64,000 nt of DNA from Stutzerimonas stutzeri (GCA_002387205.1 DGLA01000018.1:11213-75212); one strand, 5' to 3'. Positions 51,894 to 61,245 are shown, counted from the stretch's first letter. The notes: a model not told the origin generated them from the sequence alone. Program-made: numbers and translations.

Positions 51894-52997
51894 ATGTTCT
51901 CTCGCTCCCTTCTCGCGGTTGCTGTTTCTCTTGTACTCGCCTTCCAGGCACACGCTGCCAGCAAGGCCGCCGTCGATCAGAACGGCACTGCTAATACCAG
52001 TGTGATTAGTCAATCGGTAGGGCCGGACAACTCTGCCACTCTTCAGCAGAGTGGTGAGTTGAATGAAACGACGGTCACCCAGGCGGGTGTACAGCTTGAG
52101 TTTTCAGCTCAGCAGTACGGCACCGACAACAGGATCTCCAGCGATCAGCGGGGGCTCGACAGTCATGCAAATTTGTACCAACAGGGTGAAGGCAACACAC
52201 AGACCCTCAATCAGCAGACTGAAGCCGGCGGCCATTATGCTGAAGTTTCTCAGACTGGCTCGTTTAACGAGGCCACTGTCGATCAAGTTGATCAACACAA
52301 CAGCGCCTCCATCTATCAGGAGGGCAGTGGCCACATCCTCACGCTCGAGCAATCGGACCAGTTCAACGGCCTGAATGCCCGCCAGGACGGCGCCGACAAC
52401 CTGACGATGGTGAGTCAATCCGGCAGTGGCTATGCCCAGACCCGCCAAAACGGAACCGGGAACATCATTGAACTGGGCCAATCGGCACAGATGAGTTACG
52501 CCGGTGCGTCGATTGCCCAGATCGGTCAATACAATGAAGCAATGTTGTCTCAGGCCGGAGGCGGTCGGTATGACGGCGGTCGAATCGATCTGACGCAGGA
52601 CGGAACATCCAACCTTGCCGAGATCCGCAGCAGTGTTTCGATGGGTTCAATTGAGTTTGCTCAGGCCGGCACCGGTAACGAAGTGTTTGCTGAGCAAGCG
52701 GGTATCAATAACGGAATCAGCGGGTCGTCAACTGGCGATAACAATCTCGTGGATGTCTCGCAAGACGGCATCATGAATACCCTCGATCTGACCCAAAGCG
52801 GATCGGACAATGTCATCGAAGCCACGCAGGGAAGCTATTCCTACACCGGAGACCAAGGTGTGGTCCACCAGGTCGGTACCGGCAACTTCGCGTCATTGAC
52901 GCAAGGCGTCAATGTTCACGAATATGGCCTATTAAACAGCGCAACGATCATGCAGAACGGCTCGGACAACACTGCAATCGTAGTCCAAGGGCTGTAA
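51894..52997 (+). CDS. Curlin-repeat (CsgA/CsgB-like) secreted protein
   Basis: A 367-residue protein with a signal peptide (MFSRSLLAVAVSLVLAFQAHA) and about 20 repeats of roughly 11 residues of the form N-x5-Q-x-G (for example LDSHANLYQQG, TGNEVFAEQAG, SDNTAIVVQGL), the strand-turn unit of curli amyloids. This is more than twice the length of a typical CsgA. ATG 51894 is preceded by AAGGA. No csgB, csgD, csgE, csgF or csgG is near; it is flanked by a NYN gene and the Gabija pair. It probably forms an extracellular fibre if a CsgG pore exists elsewhere. Confidence 0.8.
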   Translation: MFSRSLLAVAVSLVLAFQAHAASKAAVDQNGTANTSVISQSVGPDNSATLQQSGELNETTVTQAGVQLEFSAQQYGTDNRISSDQRGLDSHANLYQQGEGNTQTLNQQTEAGGHYAEVSQTGSFNEATVDQVDQHNSASIYQEGSGHILTLEQSDQFNGLNARQDGADNLTMVSQSGSGYAQTRQNGTGNIIELGQSAQMSYAGASIAQIGQYNEAMLSQAGGGRYDGGRIDLTQDGTSNLAEIRSSVSMGSIEFAQAGTGNEVFAEQAGINNGISGSSTGDNNLVDVSQDGIMNTLDLTQSGSDNVIEATQGSYSYTGDQGVVHQVGTGNFASLTQGVNVHEYGLLNSATIMQNGSDNTAIVVQGL

Positions 52998-53342
52998 TCC
53001 CGGTCGCAGGGAAAGCCCGCCCCCTGGTTTCGGTTAGGTTCGTCGAGTCATGCGTACCGAACCGTTGCCGTTCAGGTGAGTGACATGCTCGACATTGGCA
53101 TTCACCGAGGGGACGATGAGTGATCAGGACCAAAGACGTACTCTTTCCTTCAGGACGTCGATGGCTAATGCCTCGGTCGGGCTTCTTTCCTGAGGTCTGA
53201 AGCGCAGCGCCTACTCTGCTGAACATAGGCTTGCGCCAGTTCTGAATTACCTTCTAAGCCTGCTATCGGCCAAAAGCGGTCGTCGAGTGTTTAGGAAACT
53301 AGGGGCGATTCACTGATCTAAACGGCGAACCACGTGTTCGTA
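52998..53342. other. Non-coding stretch between curlin gene and gajB
   Basis: No gene supported. It contains degenerate words (GGCCAAAAGCGGTCGTCGAG near 53270-53289) of a kind seen repeatedly between Pseudomonas island genes, and the 16-base motif at 53298-53313. It separates convergent genes; no clear terminator was found. Confidence 0.4.
53298..53313 (+). repeat. Short motif ACTAGGGGCGATTCAC, copy 2
   Basis: Differs at a single base from 45854-45869. It lies 30 bp beyond the 3' end of gajB, as the other lies beyond the 3' end of jetD. Confidence 0.5.
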
Positions 53343-55325
53343 TCAAATATCGATAATTGCCCAGCCTGCCTGCTGCAGTGCAGCCCTCCTCTTGGTCTCG
53401 GCTTTACCCTCACCCATCGCGCTTTTTCGCATGGCCAGACAGAGCATGTGGGTCGGCCTGGTCATCCCTACGTACATGAGCATCATGCTCTTCTTTGCGA
53501 CCTCGTTCGGACGGTTAGCAGCTGACGCTCTGCCTTCGAGCCACGGCAAGAGCTTGTTGACGAAGTGAGTGCGGTTGTACGTTTCCAGAATCAGGGTGGC
53601 AGTATGCGTTTTACCCTTCTCGGCGTGAATCGAAGACAACCGGATGTTGACGTTCTCAGAACCGACCTCAAACCTGTATGTGTTGAGAAGCGCACCACCG
53701 TTGTCACCTGGGTCTTCTACCAGAGGGGCAGTTGACCAAGCGAGATAGGCTTCAGCATCCGCTGCTGCCAGCAGTTGATCAGAAAAGACCAAATCCGCAG
53801 CAAGATTCATCAAGCCTGAGGCAACCGTTGCATCCCATTCCGCCTGGGTAATACCAGCGGGGCTGAACAACAGCCGTTCGAGCCATCCGCGATAAGCGGC
53901 GACCACTCCAGCACGACCGGCAAGATGCTGTTCGACGCATTGATGACTGCGAGACCTGGCCACAATCGCGTCCCTGGGAAACGCCAGGCGCACCAGGGTT
54001 AACAGGCAGGACGCTATCAGTTCCACGCCTAGAGCCGCAGTTGCATCCCTAGCAACATAGCGACGAGCGATGTGCACACCCTCTGAAAACGTACGCGGCT
54101 TGAACGAAGGCTTATTAACCTCTGACTGATACGGAGCCCAGTAATGCTCAACCGCTTTGGGGTAGTGCTCTGGCTTGTCATTCTCCAGTCGATGTACCGC
54201 TCCAATCGCATAGACACCTGATGTCCGGACATCTGCAGGTAGGTGCTGGATCAACAGCTGCCCATAGGCATCCAGGACATTACTCACGTCGTCATCAGGG
54301 AAGACGATGATGGTGTTGGGAGCAGGCTGGTTTGCACCACTCTGCCGTAACCCTACCAGGCCGCCAGTGATTGGCAGGTAGGCAAAGGGATTGGCGATGG
54401 ACGCGATCGACTGATTGAAACGGAAGCTACTAGCGATTTCCATGGTGCTCGATTGATCAGGGAACGGCTCTGGTAGCTCCACCTTCACATCGAAGATTTC
54501 CTGGTTGGGATCCCCAACCCTGATGACACAAACATCTGGATCCTGACGCGGGAAAACCTTGCTCAAGATGTTGGCCTGCTCGTACCGCGTATCTTGCATC
54601 TCATCGACCAAAACGCAGGGAAAGCGCGATCGCAAAGCGCTCGCTACCTCAGGCTCCTTAACCAGCAGCGCATCAGCCAAGACGAACACTTCATCGAAGC
54701 AAAAATGCCCTGTCTTGGCTGCATGAGCCATCGCTTTGCAGGCATTTTTGTAGGTGTCCGTATGAGCCCCGAATTTCAGACTCAAACCGGTTAGCGGGTT
54801 GTCGAAATCGACAGTTCTTAAGCGCAAACTTTCCACTTTGATGAACGCTGATTCGAACGCTTTCTTCATGCCCGCGTATTCCCAGGGCTTCAGTGCTTTC
54901 CGGCGGGCGGCATGCGTAAGCTCATCGTCGATGGCAGTGAGTGGAATGCCCTGCGAGCGCAGCCACGGTGAAGCAAGGAATCGCCCAGTGAAGCCATGGA
55001 TGGTATCGATGTAATGTGGGTAGCGAAGCAGACGCTGCCCAATCTCCGAGCCTCCCAAACGATGCTCAATTTCCTCCCGAGCTGCGTTGGTATGTGAAAG
55101 GACGCAGATACCCTGAGTTCGATTCTTCCAATGGCGAGCGAGGATAGCCAGCTTGGCCACCACCAATGTGGTCTTGCCGCTACCAGGGCAAGCAGAGACG
55201 TCCAGTGTGCTCATGGATTTCAGGAAGCTGCGTCGAGGCTCGTCCAACGCCTCCAGCTTCATGAGCTTGGTGACCCACTCCACATCGCCATCGGTTATCG
55301 GATCGATGAGCTGGGCCAAGTTCAT
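53343..55325 (-). CDS. gajB: Gabija defence protein GajB (UvrD-like helicase)
   Basis: Second subunit of the Gabija anti-phage complex. The 660-residue UvrD/Rep-type protein has Walker A ACPGSGKTT (residues 45-53), motif Ia LSHTNAAREEI, the Walker B LVDEMQDTR, and C-terminal motifs ending YVGMTRPTHMLCLAM. In Gabija it binds GajA and responds to DNA ends produced when phage depletes nucleotides. Its ATG overlaps the gajA stop by four bases, indicating coupling and a fixed pair. Confidence 0.9.
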   Translation of the reverse strand: MNLAQLIDPITDGDVEWVTKLMKLEALDEPRRSFLKSMSTLDVSACPGSGKTTLVVAKLAILARHWKNRTQGICVLSHTNAAREEIEHRLGGSEIGQRLLRYPHYIDTIHGFTGRFLASPWLRSQGIPLTAIDDELTHAARRKALKPWEYAGMKKAFESAFIKVESLRLRTVDFDNPLTGLSLKFGAHTDTYKNACKAMAHAAKTGHFCFDEVFVLADALLVKEPEVASALRSRFPCVLVDEMQDTRYEQANILSKVFPRQDPDVCVIRVGDPNQEIFDVKVELPEPFPDQSSTMEIASSFRFNQSIASIANPFAYLPITGGLVGLRQSGANQPAPNTIIVFPDDDVSNVLDAYGQLLIQHLPADVRTSGVYAIGAVHRLENDKPEHYPKAVEHYWAPYQSEVNKPSFKPRTFSEGVHIARRYVARDATAALGVELIASCLLTLVRLAFPRDAIVARSRSHQCVEQHLAGRAGVVAAYRGWLERLLFSPAGITQAEWDATVASGLMNLAADLVFSDQLLAAADAEAYLAWSTAPLVEDPGDNGGALLNTYRFEVGSENVNIRLSSIHAEKGKTHTATLILETYNRTHFVNKLLPWLEGRASAANRPNEVAKKSMMLMYVGMTRPTHMLCLAMRKSAMGEGKAETKRRAALQQAGWAIIDI

Positions 55326-57385
55326 TCCTCGCTCTCCTCAACAGCCGCTGAGGTGCCGGCTACCGTGCCCATGGCAGCCGGTGTGAGCGTAGACCCCGTC
55401 GGCGGTACAGCTGAGCCACTGGTGGCGTATTCGATCGCGTGAATCACAGACTTTGGTAGCGAGCCGCGCAGAGTTGCCGCATCTAGCTTCTTAGACTCGA
55501 AACGCTCTTCTATCAGGTCGATCAGGTGCTGGGCAGTGATGGTTTTGGAGGCTTTCTTGACCAGCTTGTAGACAGCGGAACACCTAGCCTCCTTGGTGGA
55601 GTGGGCAGTCTCGATGGCCTTGAATGCGGTTTCAGCTTCAACCAAAAGAGCTGCTCTAGTCACCTTTCCCTGATCAACCTTTTCCTCGTTGACCGCGAGG
55701 TAAGCCGCTGCGTGCACTTCCCGTGCAAGACCGGAATAGGCCAGGTCATATTCGAGTGTCCAGTGGTCGGCAACGAAGGTTCGAACGCACTGCCCGTCGC
55801 TTGCCATCCGCTTCTGGCGGTGCTCAGCCATACCGGCTTTTTGCTCTGCAGCAGTCGCGCCGAAATCTCGCACAGCCTTCCAGCGACGGGTAGTACTGTT
55901 CCACTTGGGATCTGTTGGCCCCGTTACCAATTCGTGAATCTCAGGCGCGCAGTCAGGCATGACATCCATGTCGGTAATGCAGGCCGTAGGAATGGAGATT
56001 TCACCCTTGCTCGTATCTCGGCGCTGCATGATCTTGGAGTAGCGACGCAACCCCACGCCGCCCACATTGATCACCGACACACCATGCTTGGTCAGGTCTT
56101 TTCCAAGCCTACGCGCAATGGCTGGCAGAAGGATCGCCTCAGCATCGCCCTCCACCACCAATAGTCCTTTGGCGAAGAACAATCCTGCTTTCGTGACGTC
56201 CAGGAAGCGACTGAGGAATCGATAGTCATCGGCGCCCAAGCAGGTCTGATCTTCAGCCAGCGAGAACGCGCGCCCTCGATGCATGAGAACAAGATTCTGG
56301 ATCGGAATCTTTGAGCTCAGATTCGGGCTGTGAGTGGTCAGAATCACCTGAACCGGTCTCAAACCGTCCGCAGGTTTCGCGGCCTTCTCAAGAAACTCCA
56401 TGAGCTGCAGTTGCCGCTGCGGGTGCAGGTGAGCCTCAGGCTCTTCTACCAATAGAAGCGGCAGGCCGTCTGGCTCCTTTCCAAGCAGGAGGAGCTCGCA
56501 GGCCATAAACAGTACGTTGTTTGAGCCCAAACCATAAACGCCCCGGGACTCGCCCGAAGCGTGATCAAGCAACCCGAGTTCCAAGCGCTCAAGGATCTGT
56601 TTGAGCCTCGCATCCTCGGTACCCCCCTCGCCGAAACTGATACGGCTTGTCAGGGGCTGTCCCACAAGAGAAAGCGGGGCCAGGTAGTTCTGGTTAATGG
56701 CATGTTCAGCACTGACGATAGCGCTGTGCTTGTTCACCAGATAGCGCATGTAGTCGCCCATGCCAGCAATGCTCAACGCTTCTGCATCGACGGGGCTAGC
56801 AGGCGGGGTCGCGGTATCGAAAGCGCTTCCGACATCGATGCTTGGGAAGCTGCTCAAGACCTGAGAGAGCCGGGAATTTCGGCCTGGCGACATCTCGCGC
56901 TCTGCATCACGTAATGGTTTCAAGTACGCAGTGGCGAGCAGAAGACGGGCCCCTGCATCCAGGGACGGCCCTTCCCCATTCTCACCAGAACGCACTGAAA
57001 TATCCACCCATCTGCGGGTTAGAGTTGAGCCTTGGACACGCGTGGCTGACCAATGGATGTGTAGACGACCTACGCCGTTTTTGTAGGTGACATACTCAGC
57101 GAACGCTCCCAGTTCGGCCTTACTCAAACCATCTAATGTGCACCTCAGCGTGATGGTACTGGCCTGAGCTCCGCTGTCATCGATATGGAAGTCTTGGAGT
57201 TGAAGCTTCAGGTATTCGGCATCACGGGTTTGCAGTACATACCGGATCGCATCGATGACGGCTGTTTTGCCTGCGTCGTTTTCCCCGACCAACGCGGTAA
57301 CACCTGGGTTGAAGGTGACTTCCAAGCCACAGTTAGCCTGGCCAAACTGGCGGAAATTTTCTAGTTTCAAGACGGATAGATACAC
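55322..57385 (-). CDS. gajA: Gabija defence protein GajA (OLD-family ATPase-nuclease)
   Basis: First subunit of Gabija: an overcoming-lysogenization-defect nuclease that nicks DNA at specific sites when nucleotide pools fall. The 687-residue protein has an N-terminal ABC-type ATPase (Walker A GENDAGKTA, residues 34-42; Walker B LLVEEPEAHLHP about 340) and a C-terminal Toprim domain with LLVVEGDAEAILLP (about 410) and the following DMDV acid cluster. Length is somewhat above the best-studied GajA (about 580), mostly at the C-terminus. Pairing with a UvrD-like gene in a four-base overlap is diagnostic. Confidence 0.9.
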   Translation of the reverse strand: MYLSVLKLENFRQFGQANCGLEVTFNPGVTALVGENDAGKTAVIDAIRYVLQTRDAEYLKLQLQDFHIDDSGAQASTITLRCTLDGLSKAELGAFAEYVTYKNGVGRLHIHWSATRVQGSTLTRRWVDISVRSGENGEGPSLDAGARLLLATAYLKPLRDAEREMSPGRNSRLSQVLSSFPSIDVGSAFDTATPPASPVDAEALSIAGMGDYMRYLVNKHSAIVSAEHAINQNYLAPLSLVGQPLTSRISFGEGGTEDARLKQILERLELGLLDHASGESRGVYGLGSNNVLFMACELLLLGKEPDGLPLLLVEEPEAHLHPQRQLQLMEFLEKAAKPADGLRPVQVILTTHSPNLSSKIPIQNLVLMHRGRAFSLAEDQTCLGADDYRFLSRFLDVTKAGLFFAKGLLVVEGDAEAILLPAIARRLGKDLTKHGVSVINVGGVGLRRYSKIMQRRDTSKGEISIPTACITDMDVMPDCAPEIHELVTGPTDPKWNSTTRRWKAVRDFGATAAEQKAGMAEHRQKRMASDGQCVRTFVADHWTLEYDLAYSGLAREVHAAAYLAVNEEKVDQGKVTRAALLVEAETAFKAIETAHSTKEARCSAVYKLVKKASKTITAQHLIDLIEERFESKKLDAATLRGSLPKSVIHAIEYATSGSAVPPTGSTLTPAAMGTVAGTSAAVEESEE

Positions 57386-57616
57386 GATTAGGCCCCCTGT
57401 TACTCATGACGAGGCAGGGACGCCTATCTTGGCCATTTCCGCCAACGCAGTACTCATCCCTGATGAAAGGTAGCTATATGGCATGATTTCGCAGGCGAAA
57501 CCAATCCCCTGGGATGACTGTCCGCTCCTGGCCGATAGCCGCCATTGCTGAATCCCAGATCAAACTCACTCCTGCCATCATCCCATCGACAGTTAGAAGC
57601 TGTCACATCCGCTCCC

Positions 57617-58897
57617 CTAGTTGCAGCGAACCACCCATAGCTGATCCAGCCTGGTCGTAAAACTCTGGCTCATCATGTTACGTCGCATGCCCCAATCCGG
57701 AGACACTGTTACACGGCCTGGTCTGAGGGTATCGCGGCCCCACTTAGCGTTGATCGCATCCAGCACGCCCATGACGCGCTCCGAGGCGGCAGACTGGGTT
57801 TCGGTAAAGAGATCAGCGGTATATTCGCCGCGCTGGCGGAGGTCCATAAGCAAGACCTCAGCCTTACTGAAAGAAAACCCCTCGCGATAAACGTGTTCCA
57901 AACCTGCAATAGCCGCCCGGGTTATGTATCGGGTGTCGTCAGTCGGATACGGCAACTCGCACACTACCCCTTTCGCAAACTTGGGTTCGTCGGGATTGAA
58001 CATGCCGGTGCGGATGCTCACTCGTACGCGCTTGCACATCGATTGCTGCTTCCGCAGCTTTTCGCTGGCCCTGGCGGCGTACGCCGCGACCGCCTCCTTA
58101 ATCGGCTCTAGCTCGCGAAGACGCTTGCCGAACATCCTTGAGCAGCAGATCTCCTGTTTGGGAAGCTCCGTTTCCTCCAGATCAAGGCAAGGCGTGCCAC
58201 GCAGCTCACGGGCAGTCTTCTCAATCATTACGCTGAACTGCTTGCGCAGAGTCCAGGCATCCGAGCTGGCTAGGTCCCAGGCTGTGTGAATGCCCATCTT
58301 GTTCAGGTGCTCAGTCATCCGCCGCCCAACGCCCCATACGTCGCTGACGTCGGTCACCCGCAGCACCTTGTCGCGCCGCACTGGGTCGAGCAGCTCCACA
58401 ACCCCGCCGGTCTGTTTCTGCCACCGCTTCGCGGAATGGTTAGCCAACTTGGCGAGCGTTTTCGTTCCGGCTATTCCCACTCCTACCGGGATACCCGTGC
58501 AGCGCAGTACATCGGCGCGGATTCGCCTGCCAAGCGCTTCCGTGTTCGGCACGCCTGTCAGATCCGCAAATGACTCGTCGATTGAATACACCTCGACAGC
58601 TGGCACCAGACTTTCGATGACCGTCATCACTCGCTCGCTCATGTCGCCGTACAGCGCGTAATTGCTGGAGAACACCGCCACGCCCCAACGTTCTAGGTCA
58701 CGCCGGATCTGGAAGTACGGCGCGCCCATCTTGATGCCCAGTTGCTTGGCCTCGGCTGAACGCGCGATCACACAGCCGTCATTATTCGAGAGCACAACGA
58801 TAGGGGTACGCCGCAAGTCCGGTCGGAAAACGCGCTCACAGCTGGCGTAGAACGAATTGCAATCGATGAGAGCGATCACTCGCTCAATATTTGCCAT
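57617..58897 (-). CDS. umuC: Error-prone DNA polymerase V catalytic subunit UmuC
   Basis: Y-family polymerase for SOS mutagenic translesion synthesis. The 426-residue protein starts with ALIDCNSFYASCERVFRPDL, has VLSNNDGCVIARSAEAK and the catalytic acidic SIDESFAD, then the little-finger region. ATG 58897 gives the start MANIERVIALID; it overlaps the umuD end by 14 bases. It belongs to the same LexA-controlled transcript as umuD. Confidence 0.93.
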   Translation of the reverse strand: MANIERVIALIDCNSFYASCERVFRPDLRRTPIVVLSNNDGCVIARSAEAKQLGIKMGAPYFQIRRDLERWGVAVFSSNYALYGDMSERVMTVIESLVPAVEVYSIDESFADLTGVPNTEALGRRIRADVLRCTGIPVGVGIAGTKTLAKLANHSAKRWQKQTGGVVELLDPVRRDKVLRVTDVSDVWGVGRRMTEHLNKMGIHTAWDLASSDAWTLRKQFSVMIEKTARELRGTPCLDLEETELPKQEICCSRMFGKRLRELEPIKEAVAAYAARASEKLRKQQSMCKRVRVSIRTGMFNPDEPKFAKGVVCELPYPTDDTRYITRAAIAGLEHVYREGFSFSKAEVLLMDLRQRGEYTADLFTETQSAASERVMGVLDAINAKWGRDTLRPGRVTVSPDWGMRRNMMSQSFTTRLDQLWVVRCN

Positions 58898-59315
58898 GGA
58901 TTCGGATGCTGTAAAGCACCACACCCCAGACGTAGAGTTCTTCACTTTCAAGCAGATATCGCGGCGGAAATTTCGGGTTGGCTGAACGTAGGATCACCTG
59001 GCTACCGTCCCGGTCGAAAATCTTAACCAGAGGCTCGTTGTTTAGCGCTGCGATGACCACCTCGCCCTTCTCCGCCTCCCGCCCACGATCAATTATCAGG
59101 ATGTCCCTGTCGAAAATACCTACATGAATCATGCTCTCGCCATCGGCACGAGCCAGGTAAGTGTGCGGAGCCCGAATGTTCATCATCTCGTCAAGCGAGA
59201 TGCTTCCCTCCATGTGGTCTTGAGCGGGACTCGGAAAGCCTGCTGGCACGCAAAAACTGAAAAACGGCAGTGCAATTGTGGAGGGAGCGGCAGGTCCCAA
59301 GATGTGGACGGGCAT
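58884..59315 (-). CDS. umuD: UmuD-like SOS mutagenesis protein
   Basis: Self-cleaving partner of UmuC. The 143-residue protein has the cleavage site Ala-Gly in CVPAGFPSPAQDH, the catalytic Ser in ADGESMIH and Lys in NEPLVKIF. I prefer ATG 59315, preceded by AGGTG at six bases, over GTG 59324. The LexA box ends its promoter 16 bp upstream, so it is SOS-induced. Confidence 0.92.
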   Translation of the reverse strand: MPVHILGPAAPSTIALPFFSFCVPAGFPSPAQDHMEGSISLDEMMNIRAPHTYLARADGESMIHVGIFDRDILIIDRGREAEKGEVVIAALNNEPLVKIFDRDGSQVILRSANPKFPPRYLLESEELYVWGVVLYSIRIHGKY

Positions 59316-59331
59316 GATATGCACCTGAATA

Positions 59332-59347
59332 CTGTTTCTTTATACAG
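59332..59347. promoter_or_regulatory. LexA (SOS) box between umuD and the SRAP gene
   Basis: CTGT-TTCTTTAT-ACAG is a perfect CTGT-N8-ACAG SOS box with AT-rich spacer. It lies between the divergent umuDC and SRAP genes and probably represses both. Confidence 0.85.
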
Positions 59348-59396
59348 TATTCTTAAGGGAGCCCCCGGTCAATTGAACTAGACGTGCGGAGGCAAC

Positions 59397-60110
59397 ATGT
59401 GTGGACGTTTCGCCCAGTACCGAGTGGCCTACGAATACTTGGACAAGATCGCGGTGCAGTTGCCCTTGCCGTTACGGGGAGGCATCAAACCTGAGCCTAT
59501 TGGACGCTACAACGTACCGCCTCAATCGATGGTTCAAGTGCTTCACCAGGACGACGACGGCCTTCGCATGGAACCGGTCAAGTGGGGATACGCCCCGTTG
59601 TGGGCGCAGGGGAAGCGACCGCCAGCGATAAACGCAAGGGTGGAAACAGCCGCGACAAGTAAGTTTTTCCGCGATATATGGCAGACAGGCCGCGCGATCG
59701 TGCCGGCGGACGGTTGGTACGAGTGGAAGAAGGACCAGGCCAACCCGAAGATCAAGCAGCCCTACTACATCACGCTTCGCACAGGCGAGCCGATGTTTTT
59801 TGCAGCACTTGGGAAATTCCAGCGAGGCGGCTCATTGGAGCCGCGTGATGGGGACGGTTTTGTGATCATCACCTCATCGAGCGATGCCGGGATGCTCGAC
59901 ATTCACGACCGGCGTCCGTTGGCTCTATCGCCGGAGTGCGCTTCGCGCTGGATTGATCCGGAGCTTTCGCAGCTCGACGCCGAGAAGCTCGTCCTGGAAC
60001 ATGGATTGTGCGTAGAGGAGTTCGACTGGCATCCGGTAGGCAAAGCAGTAGGCAACGTACGGAACGAGGGTCCCGCACTGATCGAACAGATCAATCATCC
60101 TCTGTTATGA
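59397..60110 (+). CDS. SOS response-associated peptidase (SRAP/HMCES, YedK-like)
   Basis: A 237-residue SRAP protein that crosslinks to abasic sites in single-stranded DNA to protect them. The catalytic Cys2 (MCGRFAQ) becomes the N-terminus after Met removal; AINARVET, PADGWYEW and the histidine of MLDIHDRRPLAL complete the site. It shares the LexA box with umuDC, so its induction with SOS damage is expected. Confidence 0.92.
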   Translation: MCGRFAQYRVAYEYLDKIAVQLPLPLRGGIKPEPIGRYNVPPQSMVQVLHQDDDGLRMEPVKWGYAPLWAQGKRPPAINARVETAATSKFFRDIWQTGRAIVPADGWYEWKKDQANPKIKQPYYITLRTGEPMFFAALGKFQRGGSLEPRDGDGFVIITSSSDAGMLDIHDRRPLALSPECASRWIDPELSQLDAEKLVLEHGLCVEEFDWHPVGKAVGNVRNEGPALIEQINHPLL

Positions 60111-60218
60111 ATTAGGCGGGACGTCTCATGACGTTATAAACACACCCCTCGCTTCACAATAGTCAAAAGCGAATCACGCCGTAAAATGCGCGTCCATTTT
60201 CCTTACGCTTTCGTCCGA

Positions 60219-61178
60219 ATGAATCGCTTCGTTTTTGCACTACTTGCTTCGCTTCTCCTAATCTCTCACGCAAACGCCGATGCGCCAACTACGTTTCCCG
60301 CGGCCAAAGCAGTCGCCAAACAAAAGGTGTTCTTCGATCAATCGTCCAGCGTCCTCGGCGAGCTGTACTGTGGATGTAAATGGAAATGGACAGGCAAGTC
60401 CGGAGGTAGGATCGATCCGGAGTCGTGCGGCTACGAAACTCGAGCCCAGCAGACTCGGGCGGATCGCATCGAGTGGGAGCACATCGTGCCTGCGTGGATT
60501 TTCGGGCATCAGCGTCAGTGTTGGCAGAACGGCGGCCGAAAAAACTGCATTGCTGATGACCCAGTGTTCCGGGCGATGGAAGCAGACCTATTCAATCTAT
60601 ACCCCTCAGTTGGCGAGGTGAACGGCGACCGCAGCAACTTCCAATACGGCACGGTGGCCAGCGTTGCACCGCAGTACGGCGCGTGCCCCACTCGCGTGGA
60701 TTTTAAGGGGCGAGCGGCCGAGCCGCGTAATGACGTCAAGGGGTTGGTAGCGCGCTCCACTTTTTACATGTACGACCGCTACGGGCTATCCATGTCCAAG
60801 CAGCAACAGCAGCTGCTTATGGCCTGGGATCGGCAATACCCGGTATCAGCATGGGAGAAAGAGTGGAATCGCCGCACCGCCAGCGTGATGGGGCATGCGA
60901 ACCTGTTCATCACTGGTGAGCGAGCTTGGAGCTTAGGCCACAAGCCTTCCCGTGAAGGAATCGTGAGCGCTTTTCCTGCCCGGGGCGCTGCAGCGCCTGC
61001 GCCGAAAATTCGCAGCGGCGATGCAATCATTGGCAATCGGAACAGCAAGGTTTATCACCTTGCCGAGGGATGTCCCAGCTACAGCAAGGTGTCGCCTAAG
61101 AACACGGTGCTTTTCCATTCAGAGACCGAAGCTGCAGCTGCCGGCTACCGAAAGGCAGGCAATTGCCGAGAACGGTAA
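60219..61178 (+). CDS. Secreted endonuclease I with C-terminal Ada-like Zn-binding domain
   Basis: A 319-residue periplasmic or secreted nuclease: signal peptide (MNRFVFALLASLLLISHANA), then the EndA/NucM region with the beta-beta-alpha-Me core IEWEHIVPAWIFG and LFNLYPSVGEVNGDRSN, and a C-terminal Ada-type metal-binding unit (VYHLAEGCPSYSKVSPKN ending GNC). I chose ATG 60219 so that the signal peptide begins the protein; an upstream ATG at 60186 would add 11 residues and neither has a clear ribosome-binding site. It degrades DNA outside the cytoplasm. Confidence 0.85.
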   Translation: MNRFVFALLASLLLISHANADAPTTFPAAKAVAKQKVFFDQSSSVLGELYCGCKWKWTGKSGGRIDPESCGYETRAQQTRADRIEWEHIVPAWIFGHQRQCWQNGGRKNCIADDPVFRAMEADLFNLYPSVGEVNGDRSNFQYGTVASVAPQYGACPTRVDFKGRAAEPRNDVKGLVARSTFYMYDRYGLSMSKQQQQLLMAWDRQYPVSAWEKEWNRRTASVMGHANLFITGERAWSLGHKPSREGIVSAFPARGAAAPAPKIRSGDAIIGNRNSKVYHLAEGCPSYSKVSPKNTVLFHSETEAAAAGYRKAGNCRER

Positions 61179-61221
61179 GCATGTGTACAAGCGCTTTACG
61201 CTTTTGTAGCAGGCAAAGAAA

Positions 61222-61245
61222 AGGGCCACTGATAACAGTAGCCCT
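61222..61245 (+). terminator. Hairpin after endonuclease I
   Basis: AGGGCCACTG and CAGTAGCCCT form a ten-pair stem (one C/A mismatch) with an ATAA loop, 44 bp after the stop, followed by an A-rich tract. It is a plausible terminator, without a strong T tract. Confidence 0.5.

Noticed and set aside
53334..53339. CACGTG near gajB as a second parS site
   Set aside because: Only six bases match; the flanking palindrome required by ParB is missing.
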